This document shows positions 44,330 to 53,916 of a DNA stretch of 64,000 bases, in pieces (within the stretch, counting starts at the first letter, position 1; each line of letters starts with the position of its first letter). The position numbers and the translations under genes are program-made. Source of the DNA: an unidentified eubacterium SCB49. GTDB lineage: Bacteria; Bacteroidota; Bacteroidia; Flavobacteriales; Flavobacteriaceae. The notes beneath the pieces are model-generated. The model searched no databases. It saw only the letters and a program-made list of their open reading frames with translations, and had not been told where the DNA came from. Where the stretch lies: assembly GCA_000170815.1 (NCBI GenBank), contig ABCO01000008.1, positions 62,001 to 126,000 on the forward strand, in the 5' to 3' direction.

Positions 44330-46252
44330 TTATTCTAAAACTTCAAATTCTAACTTATCTGTATACTTTAATATGTAAATAGCTTTGTTTTCATATCCAG
44401 AAAACATTTTTTTCTCGTATCTAAATCTGTTTTCAACATATTCTGTCATAAAATCATCATCACTAGCCTTATACACATCTTCTTCATTTGCTAATCGCAA
44501 CAAAACATCATAAGTCACATCAAACCCTCGTACCGCAAAACGATTAGGCAACACACCGTATTTATTCTTATAACTCACTAAAAAAGCATTTTTAGATTTA
44601 TAATCATAACTTTTATTTACAGACGGAAAAGTGAAATTTAAATTTGCCAATTGTACGTTAGAGACATCATTAGACTCATAAGCATTATTTTTATTCATGG
44701 TAAACAGCCTAATATTATAATCTCCTGGAATACCATTTAACATAGGTACCACATTACTAACTATAATTGGATTTTTACTCGCTAATATTACCCAATTATC
44801 TTTTTCTCTAGTTAATTGCTTATCTACATCTGCTACATAGATATACCCTTTATCTTTTGGTGTTATCACTATTGCACCCGGAAAAGCTGCTATTAATTTT
44901 GAACGATCACTAGCACTTTTGTTATCAGTAACGATTATTACATTTTTATCAAATGCTAAAGGTTTCATATAAGCTATTAAACGATCTCCTAGTAAATCAT
45001 CACTTGGGATGGTTTGAAAAAGATTTGACGTCATATTTATAGAACGATTACTCAATGGAGAAAAAACCGGAACATTATCTTTTTTTAACTCCGTAGCCGC
45101 TCTAACCACAGTCACACCTCTTAAAGGCCCGATTACAGCATCTACATCATCAAAATTATTTGAATTAATAATACTAGACACTTTAGACTCACTACCTGCC
45201 GTATCATAAACATCAACAACAGTAGAGATTCCTTTATCTTTTAAAAACTCCGTCGCCATCATTGCTCCGCTATAAAAATCTAACGCAACACGCATTGCAG
45301 AGTTTTTCTTTAAAAGCGCTTCATTTAAATCTAAAGAATCACTTGTTGACTTAGCCAACTGAAAAGGCAACATAAATGCTATTTTTTTTGATTCGCGGTA
45401 ATTAATAGACGTTGATAAATCTACTATACTTGCTTTGCCAGATACAGAAACACTTGTATTACTTTTTGGGATTTTAAGAATCATACCTTCTTTTAAACCA
45501 TCTTTAGCATATGGATTTAAAGCAATAATTTCTTCTTCTGATAATCCTAAGTTTTTTTCTAATCTATAAAAACCTTCTTTTTGCTTCACAGTATAGAAGC
45601 TATAAAGTTCATCGTCTATATTAGCAGATCCAGTTACCGTTTTACTTGGCACATTGAGCACAGAACCCATTGATAAATCTTTAGTTAATCCTGGATTCAT
45701 CGTAATCAATTCGTCCATGGTTATGCCGTACATTCTAGCAATTCCATACACTGTTTCTTTTGCTTTTACCGTATGTTTTTCTGTTTCTGCGCTAGAAACT
45801 ACAGCATCAGGAATATCGGCAGAAGTTTCCGTTTTGGTTATTTCTGTAGTTGTACCTTGTGGTATTTTTATTCTATCGTTTTTACGTAAATTTTCAGAAT
45901 ACAACTGCTTGTTGTATTTTTTTATATCATCAATAGATACATTGTATTCTTTAGAAAGACTAAATAATGTTTCTTTTCGTCTCACTTTATGAACAACAAA
46001 TGAGATACCCGACCCAGGCTTAGCTATCACGTCGTTATTAGGTAAAATAATTACAGCATGCTCACGCACGCCGTCTTTTGCATCTGGATTGAGTTTTAAA
46101 ATCGCTTTTTCAGAAACATTATACTTTTTGCTAATTGTACTTATAGTTTCACCATTTTCAACAATATGGCTTCTATATTTTTCTTGTGCGAAAACATTTC
46201 CGCTTAAGAAGAATAACACTAAAATGGGGATAATTAGATTTTTTTTAAACAT
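44330..46252 (-). CDS. LysM-repeat protein with periplasmic-binding-protein-like domain
   Basis: 640 residues from MFKKNLIIPILVLFFLSG (signal peptide ending NVFAQ); a 34-codon upstream extension is rejected because it lacks a signal. Four LysM modules bind peptidoglycan: YRSHIVENGETISTISKKYN, FVVHKVRRKETLFSLSKEYN, KHTVKAKETVYGIARMYG and YSFYTVKQKEGFYRLEKNLG. The C-terminal ~330 residues (from RESKKIAFMLPFQL) form a type I periplasmic binding fold like LivK/LpoA (AVIGPLRGVTVVRAATELKK). The combination recalls LpoA-type activators of cell wall synthases; that role is inference. Confidence 0.9.
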   Translation of the reverse strand: MFKKNLIIPILVLFFLSGNVFAQEKYRSHIVENGETISTISKKYNVSEKAILKLNPDAKDGVREHAVIILPNNDVIAKPGSGISFVVHKVRRKETLFSLSKEYNVSIDDIKKYNKQLYSENLRKNDRIKIPQGTTTEITKTETSADIPDAVVSSAETEKHTVKAKETVYGIARMYGITMDELITMNPGLTKDLSMGSVLNVPSKTVTGSANIDDELYSFYTVKQKEGFYRLEKNLGLSEEEIIALNPYAKDGLKEGMILKIPKSNTSVSVSGKASIVDLSTSINYRESKKIAFMLPFQLAKSTSDSLDLNEALLKKNSAMRVALDFYSGAMMATEFLKDKGISTVVDVYDTAGSESKVSSIINSNNFDDVDAVIGPLRGVTVVRAATELKKDNVPVFSPLSNRSINMTSNLFQTIPSDDLLGDRLIAYMKPLAFDKNVIIVTDNKSASDRSKLIAAFPGAIVITPKDKGYIYVADVDKQLTREKDNWVILASKNPIIVSNVVPMLNGIPGDYNIRLFTMNKNNAYESNDVSNVQLANLNFTFPSVNKSYDYKSKNAFLVSYKNKYGVLPNRFAVRGFDVTYDVLLRLANEEDVYKASDDDFMTEYVENRFRYEKKMFSGYENKAIYILKYTDKLEFEVLE

Positions 46253-46460
46253 ATCTTTTCTATTGTGAAGTATTTGTTTGCCTTTTTTAAAAACAAGAAT
46301 CTTGCCAGTATTCAGAATTAGTAAACAGTATTCTTTCATAAAATACGCGAGCAAAAAACTTAATAAACTCTAACTTAAGTTTAATGAATCGTTATTTGCT
46401 CTCGTATCTATATTTTTATATTGCTTTCCACCTAAACAAAACTGAAAAGACCTATTTAGC

Positions 46461-47990
46461 TTATTCCCACTCAATAGTTGCTGGCGGCTTACTACTAATA
46501 TCGTAAACTACTCTATTAACGCCTTTTACTCTATTTATTATATGATTGCTCGTTTCTTGTAAAAACTCATATGGTAAGTTTACCCAGTCTGCAGTCATTC
46601 CGTCTGTACTTTCTACAGCTCTTAAGGCCACAACTTTTTCATAAGTACGCTCATCGCCCATTACACCTACACTATTAACAGGTAGTAACATAGCTCCCGC
46701 TTGCCATACTTTGTCGTACAAATTCCATTTACGCAAACCATCAATAAAAACAGCATCAACTTCTTGAAGTATACGCACTTTTTCTTCAGTGATATCTCCT
46801 AAAATTCTAATTGCTAATCCTGGTCCAGGAAAAGGATGACGACCTAATAATAATGGATCGATACCCATCTCTGCTCCTACTCTACGCACTTCATCTTTAA
46901 ACAACATTCTAAGAGGCTCTACGATTTTAAGTTTCATAAAATCTGGTAAACCACCTACATTATGGTGTGATTTAATTGTTACAGAAGGTCCGTTAACAGA
47001 AACACTCTCGATTACATCTGGATAAATTGTTCCTTGCGCTAAGTACACTACATCTTCAATAGATGTTGCCTCATCATCAAACACTTCAATAAATGCATTA
47101 CCTATGGCTTTTCTTTTAGCTTCTGGATCAGTTAATCCTGCAAGTGCATCAAGAAAACGTTTAGAAGCATCAACCCCTTTTACGTTAAGCCCCATATCTT
47201 TATACTGGTGCAATACATCGGTAAATTCATTTTTACGAAGTAAACCGTTATTCACAAAAATACAATACAGGTTTTTTCCGATAGCTTTATGTAATAAAAT
47301 AGCAGCTACAGTAGAATCTACACCACCACTTAAGCCCAACACTACTTTATCATCACCTATCTTTTTTTGCAATTCTGCAACTGTAGTATCTACAAAAGCC
47401 GCTGGTGTCCAACTTTGCTCTACACCTGCCATGTGTACTAAAAAGTTTTCCAGAAGTTGTTTACCGTCTGTTGTATGGTATACTTCTGGGTGAAACTGAA
47501 TAGCGTAAGTATCTTCATTCTCTATTCTATACGCTGCGTTTGCTACATCGGCAGTACTTGCCAATCTTACACCTCCTGTAGGTAAAGACGCAATAGTATC
47601 ACTATGACTCATCCACACTTGTGTGTCTTGAGCAATATTAGAAAAAAGTGCTTCTCCCTCTTTAATCATGCTTAACTTAGCACGACCGTATTCACGAATG
47701 TTTGAAGGGGCTACTTCACCTCCAAAATTATGAGCCATAAACTGAGCTCCATAACAAACACCCAATAAAGGCAATTTGCCTTTAATGTTTGATAAATCTG
47801 GCGTAGGCGCATCTTCTGCTCTCACAGACGACGGACTTCCAGAAAGGATTACGGCTTTAAAAGAAGATAGATCTTCAGGGACTTTATTATATGGGTGGAT
47901 CTCGCAGTAAATATTTAACTCGCGTACACGTCTAGCGATTAGCTGTGTATATTGTGATCCGAAATCTAAAATGAGGACGTTATTTTGCAT
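46461..47990 (-). CDS. guaA: glutamine-hydrolysing GMP synthase
   Basis: 509 residues from [17 protein letters not shown]. The N-terminal class I glutaminase has Cys in [12 protein letters not shown] and the His-Glu pair in [10 protein letters not shown]. The ATP pyrophosphatase PP-loop is [11 protein letters not shown] at about residue 220, and the C-terminal dimerisation domain ends [18 protein letters not shown]. It converts XMP to GMP. The -7 promoter element ends 3 nt before the ATG, so the mRNA should be essentially leaderless. Confidence 0.98.
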   Translation of the reverse strand: MQNNVLILDFGSQYTQLIARRVRELNIYCEIHPYNKVPEDLSSFKAVILSGSPSSVRAEDAPTPDLSNIKGKLPLLGVCYGAQFMAHNFGGEVAPSNIREYGRAKLSMIKEGEALFSNIAQDTQVWMSHSDTIASLPTGGVRLASTADVANAAYRIENEDTYAIQFHPEVYHTTDGKQLLENFLVHMAGVEQSWTPAAFVDTTVAELQKKIGDDKVVLGLSGGVDSTVAAILLHKAIGKNLYCIFVNNGLLRKNEFTDVLHQYKDMGLNVKGVDASKRFLDALAGLTDPEAKRKAIGNAFIEVFDDEATSIEDVVYLAQGTIYPDVIESVSVNGPSVTIKSHHNVGGLPDFMKLKIVEPLRMLFKDEVRRVGAEMGIDPLLLGRHPFPGPGLAIRILGDITEEKVRILQEVDAVFIDGLRKWNLYDKVWQAGAMLLPVNSVGVMGDERTYEKVVALRAVESTDGMTADWVNLPYEFLQETSNHIINRVKGVNRVVYDISSKPPATIEWE

Positions 47991-47993
47991 AGG

Positions 47994-48001
47994 CAAAAAT
48001 A
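47994..48001 (-). promoter_or_regulatory. -7 promoter element TATTTTTG of guaA, 3 nt before the start codon
   Basis: Exact TAnnTTTG match on the minus strand; expected transcript start is at or just inside the start codon. Confidence 0.55.
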
Positions 48002-48062
48002 ATTTATTTATTGCTTTAATAAACCCTCAAGTAAAATAATTTTCAGCAACTAATAAACAAAT

Positions 48063-49670
48063 TTACAAGTCGATCACAGAAAACCTTAAATCTAATGGTT
48101 TAAGTTCTTTTTTAATCTTAGAAATTAACGAGTAACCGTTATTTAAATAAAACTCAGAAAAGTTTGTATTTCGCTCTTGTAGAGACTGTTGCGGAAACAC
48201 ACTGTTTTGCAACCTTGTCACTTTATCAAGCAGCTCCTTATATTTCCTTTTTTGAGCTTTAAGCAATCTTTTTTCTAGATGATTTAAGCCTTTTAACTGC
48301 TTTTTTTCTTGCGCAGCAACAGCTCCTATAAAAGAGGCGTCTGTATTTTCTGCAATCGTATACATTTCTTTAAACTGAAGTTTAAGATGCTCACGCTGTT
48401 TTGTGAAATCTATTTCAATTTCCGATATTTTACGTGTATAATCAGCCTGTAAATCGATTTGTTTTTTAAAAAGATCTTCTAGTTTCAAACCTAATTTACC
48501 TAAAGATTTGATTTCTTTTTCTAAAATAAGCACTGCAGAGTTACGCAATAACAAAATTGGAAAAGGAACTTCAACACTCTTAAAATAATCTTTTAACTGA
48601 AACCAATAGGCCAGCTCTCCCCCACCTCCAGTATAACAAAGGTTAGGTAAAATCACTTCTTGATACAATGGGCGTAATAGAGCATTAGGAGAAAATCGTT
48701 CTGGATGAGCTTCAAGCTCCATCAGTATTTCTTTTTCTGTAAAAGTGATATCTGTATCATTCACCATAAACATTCCATCCGTTTCGATAATACGCTCACG
48801 AACACCTTCTATTAAGTAAAAGAGATTTATTTCTCTAGGATGCACCTGCTCTCCGTAACCAGATTTTACAAGCGCCGCTGTTGTTTGAGAAACCTTATTA
48901 AATGACAAATGCTCTAAAAGTTCTTTTTTAGCATAAGGCACAAAAGCACTCTTTAACAATTTATCATTACCATCAACAATGACAAGTCCAAAATCTTTAA
49001 AAAGTTGATTTCCTATGTATCGTGTAGCCTCAGATAATGTTCCGTGATCTAAGTAAGCCTCTTTAAATAATTTTAATAATTGCTTCGCATTTTTAGTAAA
49101 GCCAAAACTTTCTTTTAATTCATTTTCAAAAGCCAAAAACACACGTTGCAAACCCTCTGTTGTAAACTCACCTACTGCACCACCGTCTGGTCTATCCCAA
49201 ACTACTTTTTTACCTCTAAAATTAAAATAATTAATCTCGTCAAAATCGTGATCTTCTGTTGCCATCCAATACACCGGCACAAAATGCTTATCTGGATATG
49301 CGACATTCAATTCTTCGGAAAGGTTAATAACCGAAATAATCTTATACAAAAAATACAATGGTCCTGTAAAAAGATTTAGTTGATGCCCTGTAGTAATGGT
49401 AAATGTATTGGCATTTGCTAAAGCATCAATATTATTTTGTGTGCTTTCTGAAACAGCAACACCTTTATATTGCGAATTAAGTTGTGCCACCAGCACTTTT
49501 CGAGCTGTATCTGAAAAATACTCGGTCTTTTGATCTATTTGATTTTTAAAATTTTCTAGGGTTGGAAAATTTCCGTAGAAATCCTTTAACGATGCATCTT
49601 GTGATAGATAATCACAAACAGTTTTCGAAAAATAGCCTGTATCGGCGTAAGCAATATGTTGGGTTGGCAT
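48063..49670 (-). CDS. bshC: bacillithiol biosynthesis cysteine-adding enzyme
   Basis: 535 residues, full length for BshC, the last enzyme of bacillithiol synthesis, which joins cysteine to glucosaminyl-malate. Recognisable blocks are TITTGHQLNLFTGPLYFLYKIIS, PVYWMATEDHDFDEIN and RPLYQEVILPNLCYTGGGGELAYW, plus a long coiled-coil region (about 390-500). Its presence indicates that this organism makes bacillithiol; bshA and bshB are not in the window. A TATTTTTG element lies 16 bp before the ATG. It is divergent from the glycosyltransferase gene. Confidence 0.96.
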   Translation of the reverse strand: MPTQHIAYADTGYFSKTVCDYLSQDASLKDFYGNFPTLENFKNQIDQKTEYFSDTARKVLVAQLNSQYKGVAVSESTQNNIDALANANTFTITTGHQLNLFTGPLYFLYKIISVINLSEELNVAYPDKHFVPVYWMATEDHDFDEINYFNFRGKKVVWDRPDGGAVGEFTTEGLQRVFLAFENELKESFGFTKNAKQLLKLFKEAYLDHGTLSEATRYIGNQLFKDFGLVIVDGNDKLLKSAFVPYAKKELLEHLSFNKVSQTTAALVKSGYGEQVHPREINLFYLIEGVRERIIETDGMFMVNDTDITFTEKEILMELEAHPERFSPNALLRPLYQEVILPNLCYTGGGGELAYWFQLKDYFKSVEVPFPILLLRNSAVLILEKEIKSLGKLGLKLEDLFKKQIDLQADYTRKISEIEIDFTKQREHLKLQFKEMYTIAENTDASFIGAVAAQEKKQLKGLNHLEKRLLKAQKRKYKELLDKVTRLQNSVFPQQSLQERNTNFSEFYLNNGYSLISKIKKELKPLDLRFSVIDL

Positions 49671-49686
49671 AGATTTAATCTTGAAA

Positions 49687-49694
49687 CAAAAATA
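49687..49694 (-). promoter_or_regulatory. -7 promoter element TATTTTTG of bshC
   Basis: Exact TAnnTTTG match on the minus strand, 16 bp before the ATG. Confidence 0.55.
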
Positions 49695-49755
49695 AACACT
49701 TTTTAATTGGTTCGTTTTAAAGTATTGTTAATTACATAAATCTTAAAAAAGACTG

Positions 49756-49763
49756 TAATTTTG
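49756..49763 (+). promoter_or_regulatory. -7 promoter element TAATTTTG, 5 nt before the glycosyltransferase start
   Basis: Exact match; it predicts a leaderless or near-leaderless mRNA. Confidence 0.55.
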
Positions 49764-49768
49764 CAGTT

Positions 49769-50764
49769 ATGAAAACAGCAGTTGTCATTCTTAACTGGAA
49801 TGGTAAAAAATTATTAGAAACTTACTTACCTACAGTAGTAGCACACTCTAAAGAGGCTACTATTTATGTAGCAGATAACGCATCTACAGACGATTCTGTA
49901 GCGTATGTGACTTCTAAATTTCCGACGGTTAAAATTATACAAAATACTACAAATGGTGGGTATGCAAAAGGTTATAATGAAGCGTTAAAGCATCTTGACG
50001 AAGATCTATTAGTACTTTTAAACAGCGATGTAGCAGTGACCGAAAATTGGTTAACCCCTGTGTTTACTGCATTTCAAAATAATAAGAACCTAGCAGCTGC
50101 CCAACCAAAGATTCTTGACGATAAAAACAAAACGCATTTTGAATATGCAGGAGCCGCAGGAGGTTTTATAGACGCTTTAGGGTATCCATACTGTCGCGGT
50201 CGCATTTTTAACACTATCGAAGAAGATAAAGGGCAGTATAATGATACCACTACAATTTTTTGGGCTACAGGCGCCTGTTTATTTATAAGAAATACAGATT
50301 TTAAAAAAGTAGGAGGTTTTGACCAAAGCTTTTTTGCCCATCAAGAAGAGATTGACCTATGCTGGCGACTTCACGGTTTAGAAAAAGAAGTAAAATACAT
50401 TGGCACTTCGACAGTATACCATCTAGGCGGTGCGACATTAGAAACACAAAACCCTAAAAAAACGTTTTACAATTTTAGAAACTCACTATTGATGATGGTA
50501 AAGAATATACCTGGCTTAAAGGTAATCCCTCTATTATTCATTAGAATGGTACTTGATAGTATTGCTGCATTTCAATTACTTTTACAAGCGAAACCATTAC
50601 ATTTTTTTGCCGTCCTTAAATCACACTTTAGTTTCTATTACATGTTACCGGGATGTTTAGCCAAGCGACGTCAAATAAAAAAACAGAAAGACTATGCAAC
50701 CCTTAGAAGTATTGTGTGGCAATATTTTATAAACAGAAAGCGTTTTTACAACGACCTAAACTAA
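49769..50764 (+). CDS. family 2 glycosyltransferase
   Basis: 331 residues, GT-A fold. The N terminus VVILNWNGKKLLETYLPTV begins the nucleotide-sugar site, ADNASTDDS and LLVLLNSDVAVTENWL supply the metal-binding region (NSD in place of a strict DXD), and QEEIDLCWRLHGLEKEVKYIG is the ED-type acceptor/catalytic block found in rhamnosyltransferase-like GT2 enzymes. The C-terminal hydrophobic region (VIPLLFIRMVLDSIAAFQLLL) may bind the membrane. No other polysaccharide genes are adjacent. Acceptor and sugar are unknown. Confidence 0.94.
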   Translation: MKTAVVILNWNGKKLLETYLPTVVAHSKEATIYVADNASTDDSVAYVTSKFPTVKIIQNTTNGGYAKGYNEALKHLDEDLLVLLNSDVAVTENWLTPVFTAFQNNKNLAAAQPKILDDKNKTHFEYAGAAGGFIDALGYPYCRGRIFNTIEEDKGQYNDTTTIFWATGACLFIRNTDFKKVGGFDQSFFAHQEEIDLCWRLHGLEKEVKYIGTSTVYHLGGATLETQNPKKTFYNFRNSLLMMVKNIPGLKVIPLLFIRMVLDSIAAFQLLLQAKPLHFFAVLKSHFSFYYMLPGCLAKRRQIKKQKDYATLRSIVWQYFINRKRFYNDLN

Positions 50765-50788
50765 TTGATAAATTATTGTTAATCCGTA

Positions 50789-50817
50789 TTGCAACGGTCT
50801 TACTTTTAATAATTTTG
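50789..50817 (+). promoter_or_regulatory. promoter of the OmpA lipoprotein gene, TTG-N18-TAATTTTG
   Basis: TTG at 50789-50791 and an exact -7 TAATTTTG at 50810-50817; the spacing fits the flavobacterial consensus. The ATG is 33 bp further on. Confidence 0.8.
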
Positions 50818-50850
50818 TCTTATATTATAATTTAAATCTAATACTCATCT

Positions 50851-51714
50851 ATGAAAAAGCTAATTTTATTAACCCTATGTGCAGGGCTTACACTTTCTTC
50901 TTGTGTTTCTAAAAAAGAATTTGCTGCATTGCAGACAAAGCAAAAAGAAACAGAAGATCTATTAAACACAGCGACAGTTAAACTTAACTCGTGTTTAACT
51001 GAAAAATCTGCTGCAATAGTAAAAGCAGAAGGATTAGAAGATCGATTAAATGATTTAAAAGCATCTAATCAACAATTAATAGAAAGCTCAAAAGATTTAA
51101 CAATACTTACTTCAAAAGGAGCAGACAATCTAGAAAAGTCACTAGAAAGCTTAAAAGAACGTGATCTTAAAATAACACGTTTACAAGATGCTTTATCTAA
51201 AAAAGACTCTGTAACTCTTGCTCTTGTTTCTAGCCTGAAAAAAGAAGTTGGTATGAACGATCAAGACATTCAAATCAATGTAGAAAAAGGTGTGGTATTT
51301 ATCTCATTAAGCGATAAAGTATTATTTAAAAGCGGAAGCTACAACTTATCTACAAGAGCAAATGAAATACTTGGTAAAGTAGCAACTGTTATTAACGGAA
51401 AACCAGACTTTGAAGCACTCGTAGAAGGTCATACAGATAATGTACCTTATAATGGTGGTGGAGTTTTAATTGACAACCTTGACCTAAGCGCAAAAAGAGC
51501 TACAGCCGTTGTTAGACAATTAATATCACTTGGTGCTAACCCATCTCAATTAATTGCAGCTGGACGTGGTGAGTTTGTTCCATTAGTACCAAACACAAGC
51601 GTAGAAAACAAAACTTTAAACAGAAGAACAAAAATCTACATACTTCCTAAAATCGACCAATTCTATGAAATGATAGAATCTGAAATGAAAAACCTAGAAG
51701 GAAGCCCAGAATAA
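50851..51714 (+). CDS. OmpA family lipoprotein
   Basis: 287 residues. A lipoprotein signal (KKLILLTLCAGLTLSSC, Cys at ~18) is followed by a helical, coiled-coil region (about 25-130, rich in Lys, Glu, Gln and Leu) and a C-terminal OmpA-like peptidoglycan-binding domain: VFISLSDKVLFKSGSYNLS, EALVEGHTDNVPYNGGG and LDLSAKRATAVVRQLISLGA with the conserved Asp and Arg for diaminopimelate binding. It should tether the outer membrane to peptidoglycan, in the manner of Pal or MotB-like proteins. It has a consensus promoter and a very strong terminator, so it is probably highly expressed. Confidence 0.95.
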   Translation: MKKLILLTLCAGLTLSSCVSKKEFAALQTKQKETEDLLNTATVKLNSCLTEKSAAIVKAEGLEDRLNDLKASNQQLIESSKDLTILTSKGADNLEKSLESLKERDLKITRLQDALSKKDSVTLALVSSLKKEVGMNDQDIQINVEKGVVFISLSDKVLFKSGSYNLSTRANEILGKVATVINGKPDFEALVEGHTDNVPYNGGGVLIDNLDLSAKRATAVVRQLISLGANPSQLIAAGRGEFVPLVPNTSVENKTLNRRTKIYILPKIDQFYEMIESEMKNLEGSPE

Positions 51715-51741
51715 TATAAATTCTGAAATTTAAAAATACTG

Positions 51742-51778
51742 AAGGCCCGTTAGTTTGTTAAAACTAACGGGCCTTTCT
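51742..51778 (+). terminator. strong terminator of the OmpA lipoprotein gene
   Basis: A perfect 15-bp stem (AAGGCCCGTTAGTTT with its complement) around GTTA, followed by a short T-rich tract. Confidence 0.9.
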
Positions 51779-52049
51779 CATGCAATTATTTCTGCCCTAT
51801 AAACAACAATTCAACACACTAATAATTAGTAACGCAAACAGTCTAATCTTTGCAATAAACAACTTCTTTCCTGATTTCAAAAAGACCATTTAAAATATGA
51901 AACCATCTTATCGTTACAACCAAATAAAACAAATTAATAAGCCGAAAAACAAAAAATAATAAACACCATAATAGGCTGAAAATAAAGGACAAAGAATACA
52001 AATACGTTTCGACGAACAGCGCTTTTATGCGCTGAAATACACATTTATC

Positions 52050-52079
52050 TTGTTTTGAAAAGAAATAAATATATATTTG
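52050..52079 (+). promoter_or_regulatory. promoter of the alpha/beta hydrolase gene, TTG-N19-TATATTTG
   Basis: TTG at 52050-52052 and an exact -7 TATATTTG at 52072-52079; 19 bp before the ATG at 52099. Confidence 0.8.
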
Positions 52080-52098
52080 CGACTTAAAACAAACTTAT

Positions 52099-53016
52099 AT
52101 GAAATCCTCACATTTAACTTTATTTATCCTATCCCTATTCTTAACATCTTGCTCACAAGAAGAAAACTATTATGAAAATTATGACAAAAACTTAAAAGTC
52201 TTCTCACAATACACTCCAATAGAATTAATAGAACAAAACATTTTAAACGTATCTTATGGGGAACATCCAGATCAGGTTTTTGATATTTATTTACCCCAAG
52301 GAAGAACTCCAAATAAAACCAAAGTGATAATGGTTGTACATGGTGGAAATTGGATGAATGGTGACAAAAGTAGTATGACAGATTTTGTACTAGATTTAAA
52401 AGCACAAAACCCTGATCACGCGATAGTAAATTTAAATTACATACTTGGTGGAAGTACTCATTATGCATGTCCAAATCAATTTTTAGACATAGGTCAAGCT
52501 ATAAACCTCATTAAAAACAATAGAGTTGAATACCAAATTAACCCAGAATTTGGATTATTAGGTAGTAGCTCTGGAGGTCATTTAACACTCCAATACGCTT
52601 ATAAACACGACGTAAATAATGATATTAAATTTGTAGGTAGCCTAGGAGGACCAACAAATTTTTTAGATTCTTTTTATGATGATTACTTTATCAATCTTGA
52701 GGATCTTTTAGTAGACAAAGACTACTACTATGACATTTACAATTCAACAAATATTAATTTTGCTAAAATATTAAGTCCAATTTATCAAGTTAGAGAGGAC
52801 AGTCCTGCTACTATTTTATTTTATGGAAACGAAGACCTCGTGGTACCCTTTAGTAATGGCGAGATTTTAGAACAATACTTAATAGATAATAATATCCCTC
52901 ACGATTTTAACATGTTTCAAGGAGGTCATGGTGCTTGGTATACAGATAGCTATGAAGCAACATTACACAGCAATATTTCAGCGTTTATTGAAACCCACTT
53001 ACCTATTAATGAGTAA
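52099..53016 (+). CDS. alpha/beta hydrolase lipoprotein (esterase-like)
   Basis: 305 residues. The lipoprotein signal is KSSHLTLFILSLFLTSC (Cys at ~18). The hydrolase fold of the BD-FAE/carboxylesterase type shows the oxyanion motif VVHGGNW near residue 87, the nucleophile elbow GSSSGG (Ser ~156), an acid residue in YGNEDLVVPF and the catalytic His in GGHGAWY near the C terminus. It would be anchored outside the cytoplasm and hydrolyse an ester or peptide bond. Monocistronic between its own promoter and a terminator. Confidence 0.92.
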   Translation: MKSSHLTLFILSLFLTSCSQEENYYENYDKNLKVFSQYTPIELIEQNILNVSYGEHPDQVFDIYLPQGRTPNKTKVIMVVHGGNWMNGDKSSMTDFVLDLKAQNPDHAIVNLNYILGGSTHYACPNQFLDIGQAINLIKNNRVEYQINPEFGLLGSSSGGHLTLQYAYKHDVNNDIKFVGSLGGPTNFLDSFYDDYFINLEDLLVDKDYYYDIYNSTNINFAKILSPIYQVREDSPATILFYGNEDLVVPFSNGEILEQYLIDNNIPHDFNMFQGGHGAWYTDSYEATLHSNISAFIETHLPINE

Positions 53017-53125
53017 TTATAAAAATATCCAGTCTCAAATAGAGAAACCGATAGCATTTTCACACTAAAAAAAAGCTTCGTTCCCTCTAATTAATTTGAG
53101 ATTGAAACCATATATTTTCTACTAT

Positions 53126-53165
53126 AAAAGCCCATCAGTAAAAAAACTGATGGGCTTTTGTTTTA
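53126..53165. terminator. bidirectional terminator between hydrolase and tsaC
   Basis: AAAAGCCCATCAGT/ACTGATGGGCTTTT 14-bp perfect stem, A-rich loop, T run after; convergent genes on both sides. Confidence 0.9.
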
Positions 53166-53198
53166 TAATAATACTTACGATAAATAGCGCGTGAATCT

Positions 53199-53816
53199 CT
53201 AAATCTCTAAACTTCCTTTACCTTCTCTTACTAAAACAGGCTCTCCGCTTGTAATATCTATAATTGTAGACGCAACATTATCTCCATAACCACCATCTAC
53301 AACAACATCAACAAGTTTTTCCCATTTTTCAAATATCAACTCAGGGTCTGTTGTATATTCTAATACCTCATCTTCATCTTTAATAGAAGTAGAAACAATT
53401 GGATTACCTAATTCTTTTATAATAGCCTGTGTTATAGTGTTGTCTGGAACCCTAATACCTACTTCTTTTTTCTTTTTAAAATACCCTGTTAGGTTATTAT
53501 TACTTGGTAAAATAAAAGTATAAGGTCCAGGAAAAGCACGTTTCAGTAGTTTAAAAGTAGTCCCATCTATTTGTTTTACATAGTCTGAAAGGTTGCTTAA
53601 ATCTTCGCAAACAATACTAAAGTTTGCTTTTTCAGGTTTTACTCCTTTTAATTTTGCAAGACGTTCATATGCACTTTTATTGGTCACATCGCAACCTAAG
53701 GCATACACCGTATCGCTTGGATAAATAACCAAACCACCTTTTTTGATAATACTTACCACACGCTTTATATCCTTTTCATTAGGATTGTTATCGTATATTT
53801 TAATAAACTCAGCCAT
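53199..53816 (-). CDS. tsaC: L-threonylcarbamoyladenylate synthase (TsaC/Sua5/YwlC family)
   Basis: 205 residues. The YrdC fold is clear from GGLVIYPSDTVYALGCDVTN, KPEKANFSIVCEDLSNLSDY, FPGPYTFILPSNN and VGIRVPDN. It makes threonylcarbamoyl-AMP from threonine, bicarbonate and ATP, the first step of the t6A37 modification of ANN-reading tRNAs. It has the short TsaC form, without the Sua5 extra domain. With mnmA and miaE it is one of three tRNA modification genes in the window, not clustered. Confidence 0.96.
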   Translation of the reverse strand: MAEFIKIYDNNPNEKDIKRVVSIIKKGGLVIYPSDTVYALGCDVTNKSAYERLAKLKGVKPEKANFSIVCEDLSNLSDYVKQIDGTTFKLLKRAFPGPYTFILPSNNNLTGYFKKKKEVGIRVPDNTITQAIIKELGNPIVSTSIKDEDEVLEYTTDPELIFEKWEKLVDVVVDGGYGDNVASTIIDITSGEPVLVREGKGSLEI

Positions 53817-53916
53817 ATATATGTAAATTTAAAACTAAATTACAATAATTTTAAAATTTCAGAAACAATAGTATAAACACACACAAGAGATTTTATACTG
53901 TTTATTACTTAAAAAA

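Larger units (their letters stand above)
51715..52098. other. 384-bp intergenic region
   Basis: Holds the OmpA terminator at its left and the hydrolase promoter at its right. In between is AT-rich sequence with no gene larger than ~20 codons. A small perfect hairpin, CAGCGC-TTTTAT-GCGCTG (52017-52034), lies 15 bp upstream of the promoter's -33 TTG and could be an operator. Confidence 0.55.

Noticed and set aside
51898..51960. 20-codon ORF (MKPSYRYNQIKQ...) after the OmpA lipoprotein gene
   Set aside because: No promoter element, no hydrophobic or conserved-looking pattern, and in AT-rich sequence where such frames are expected by chance.
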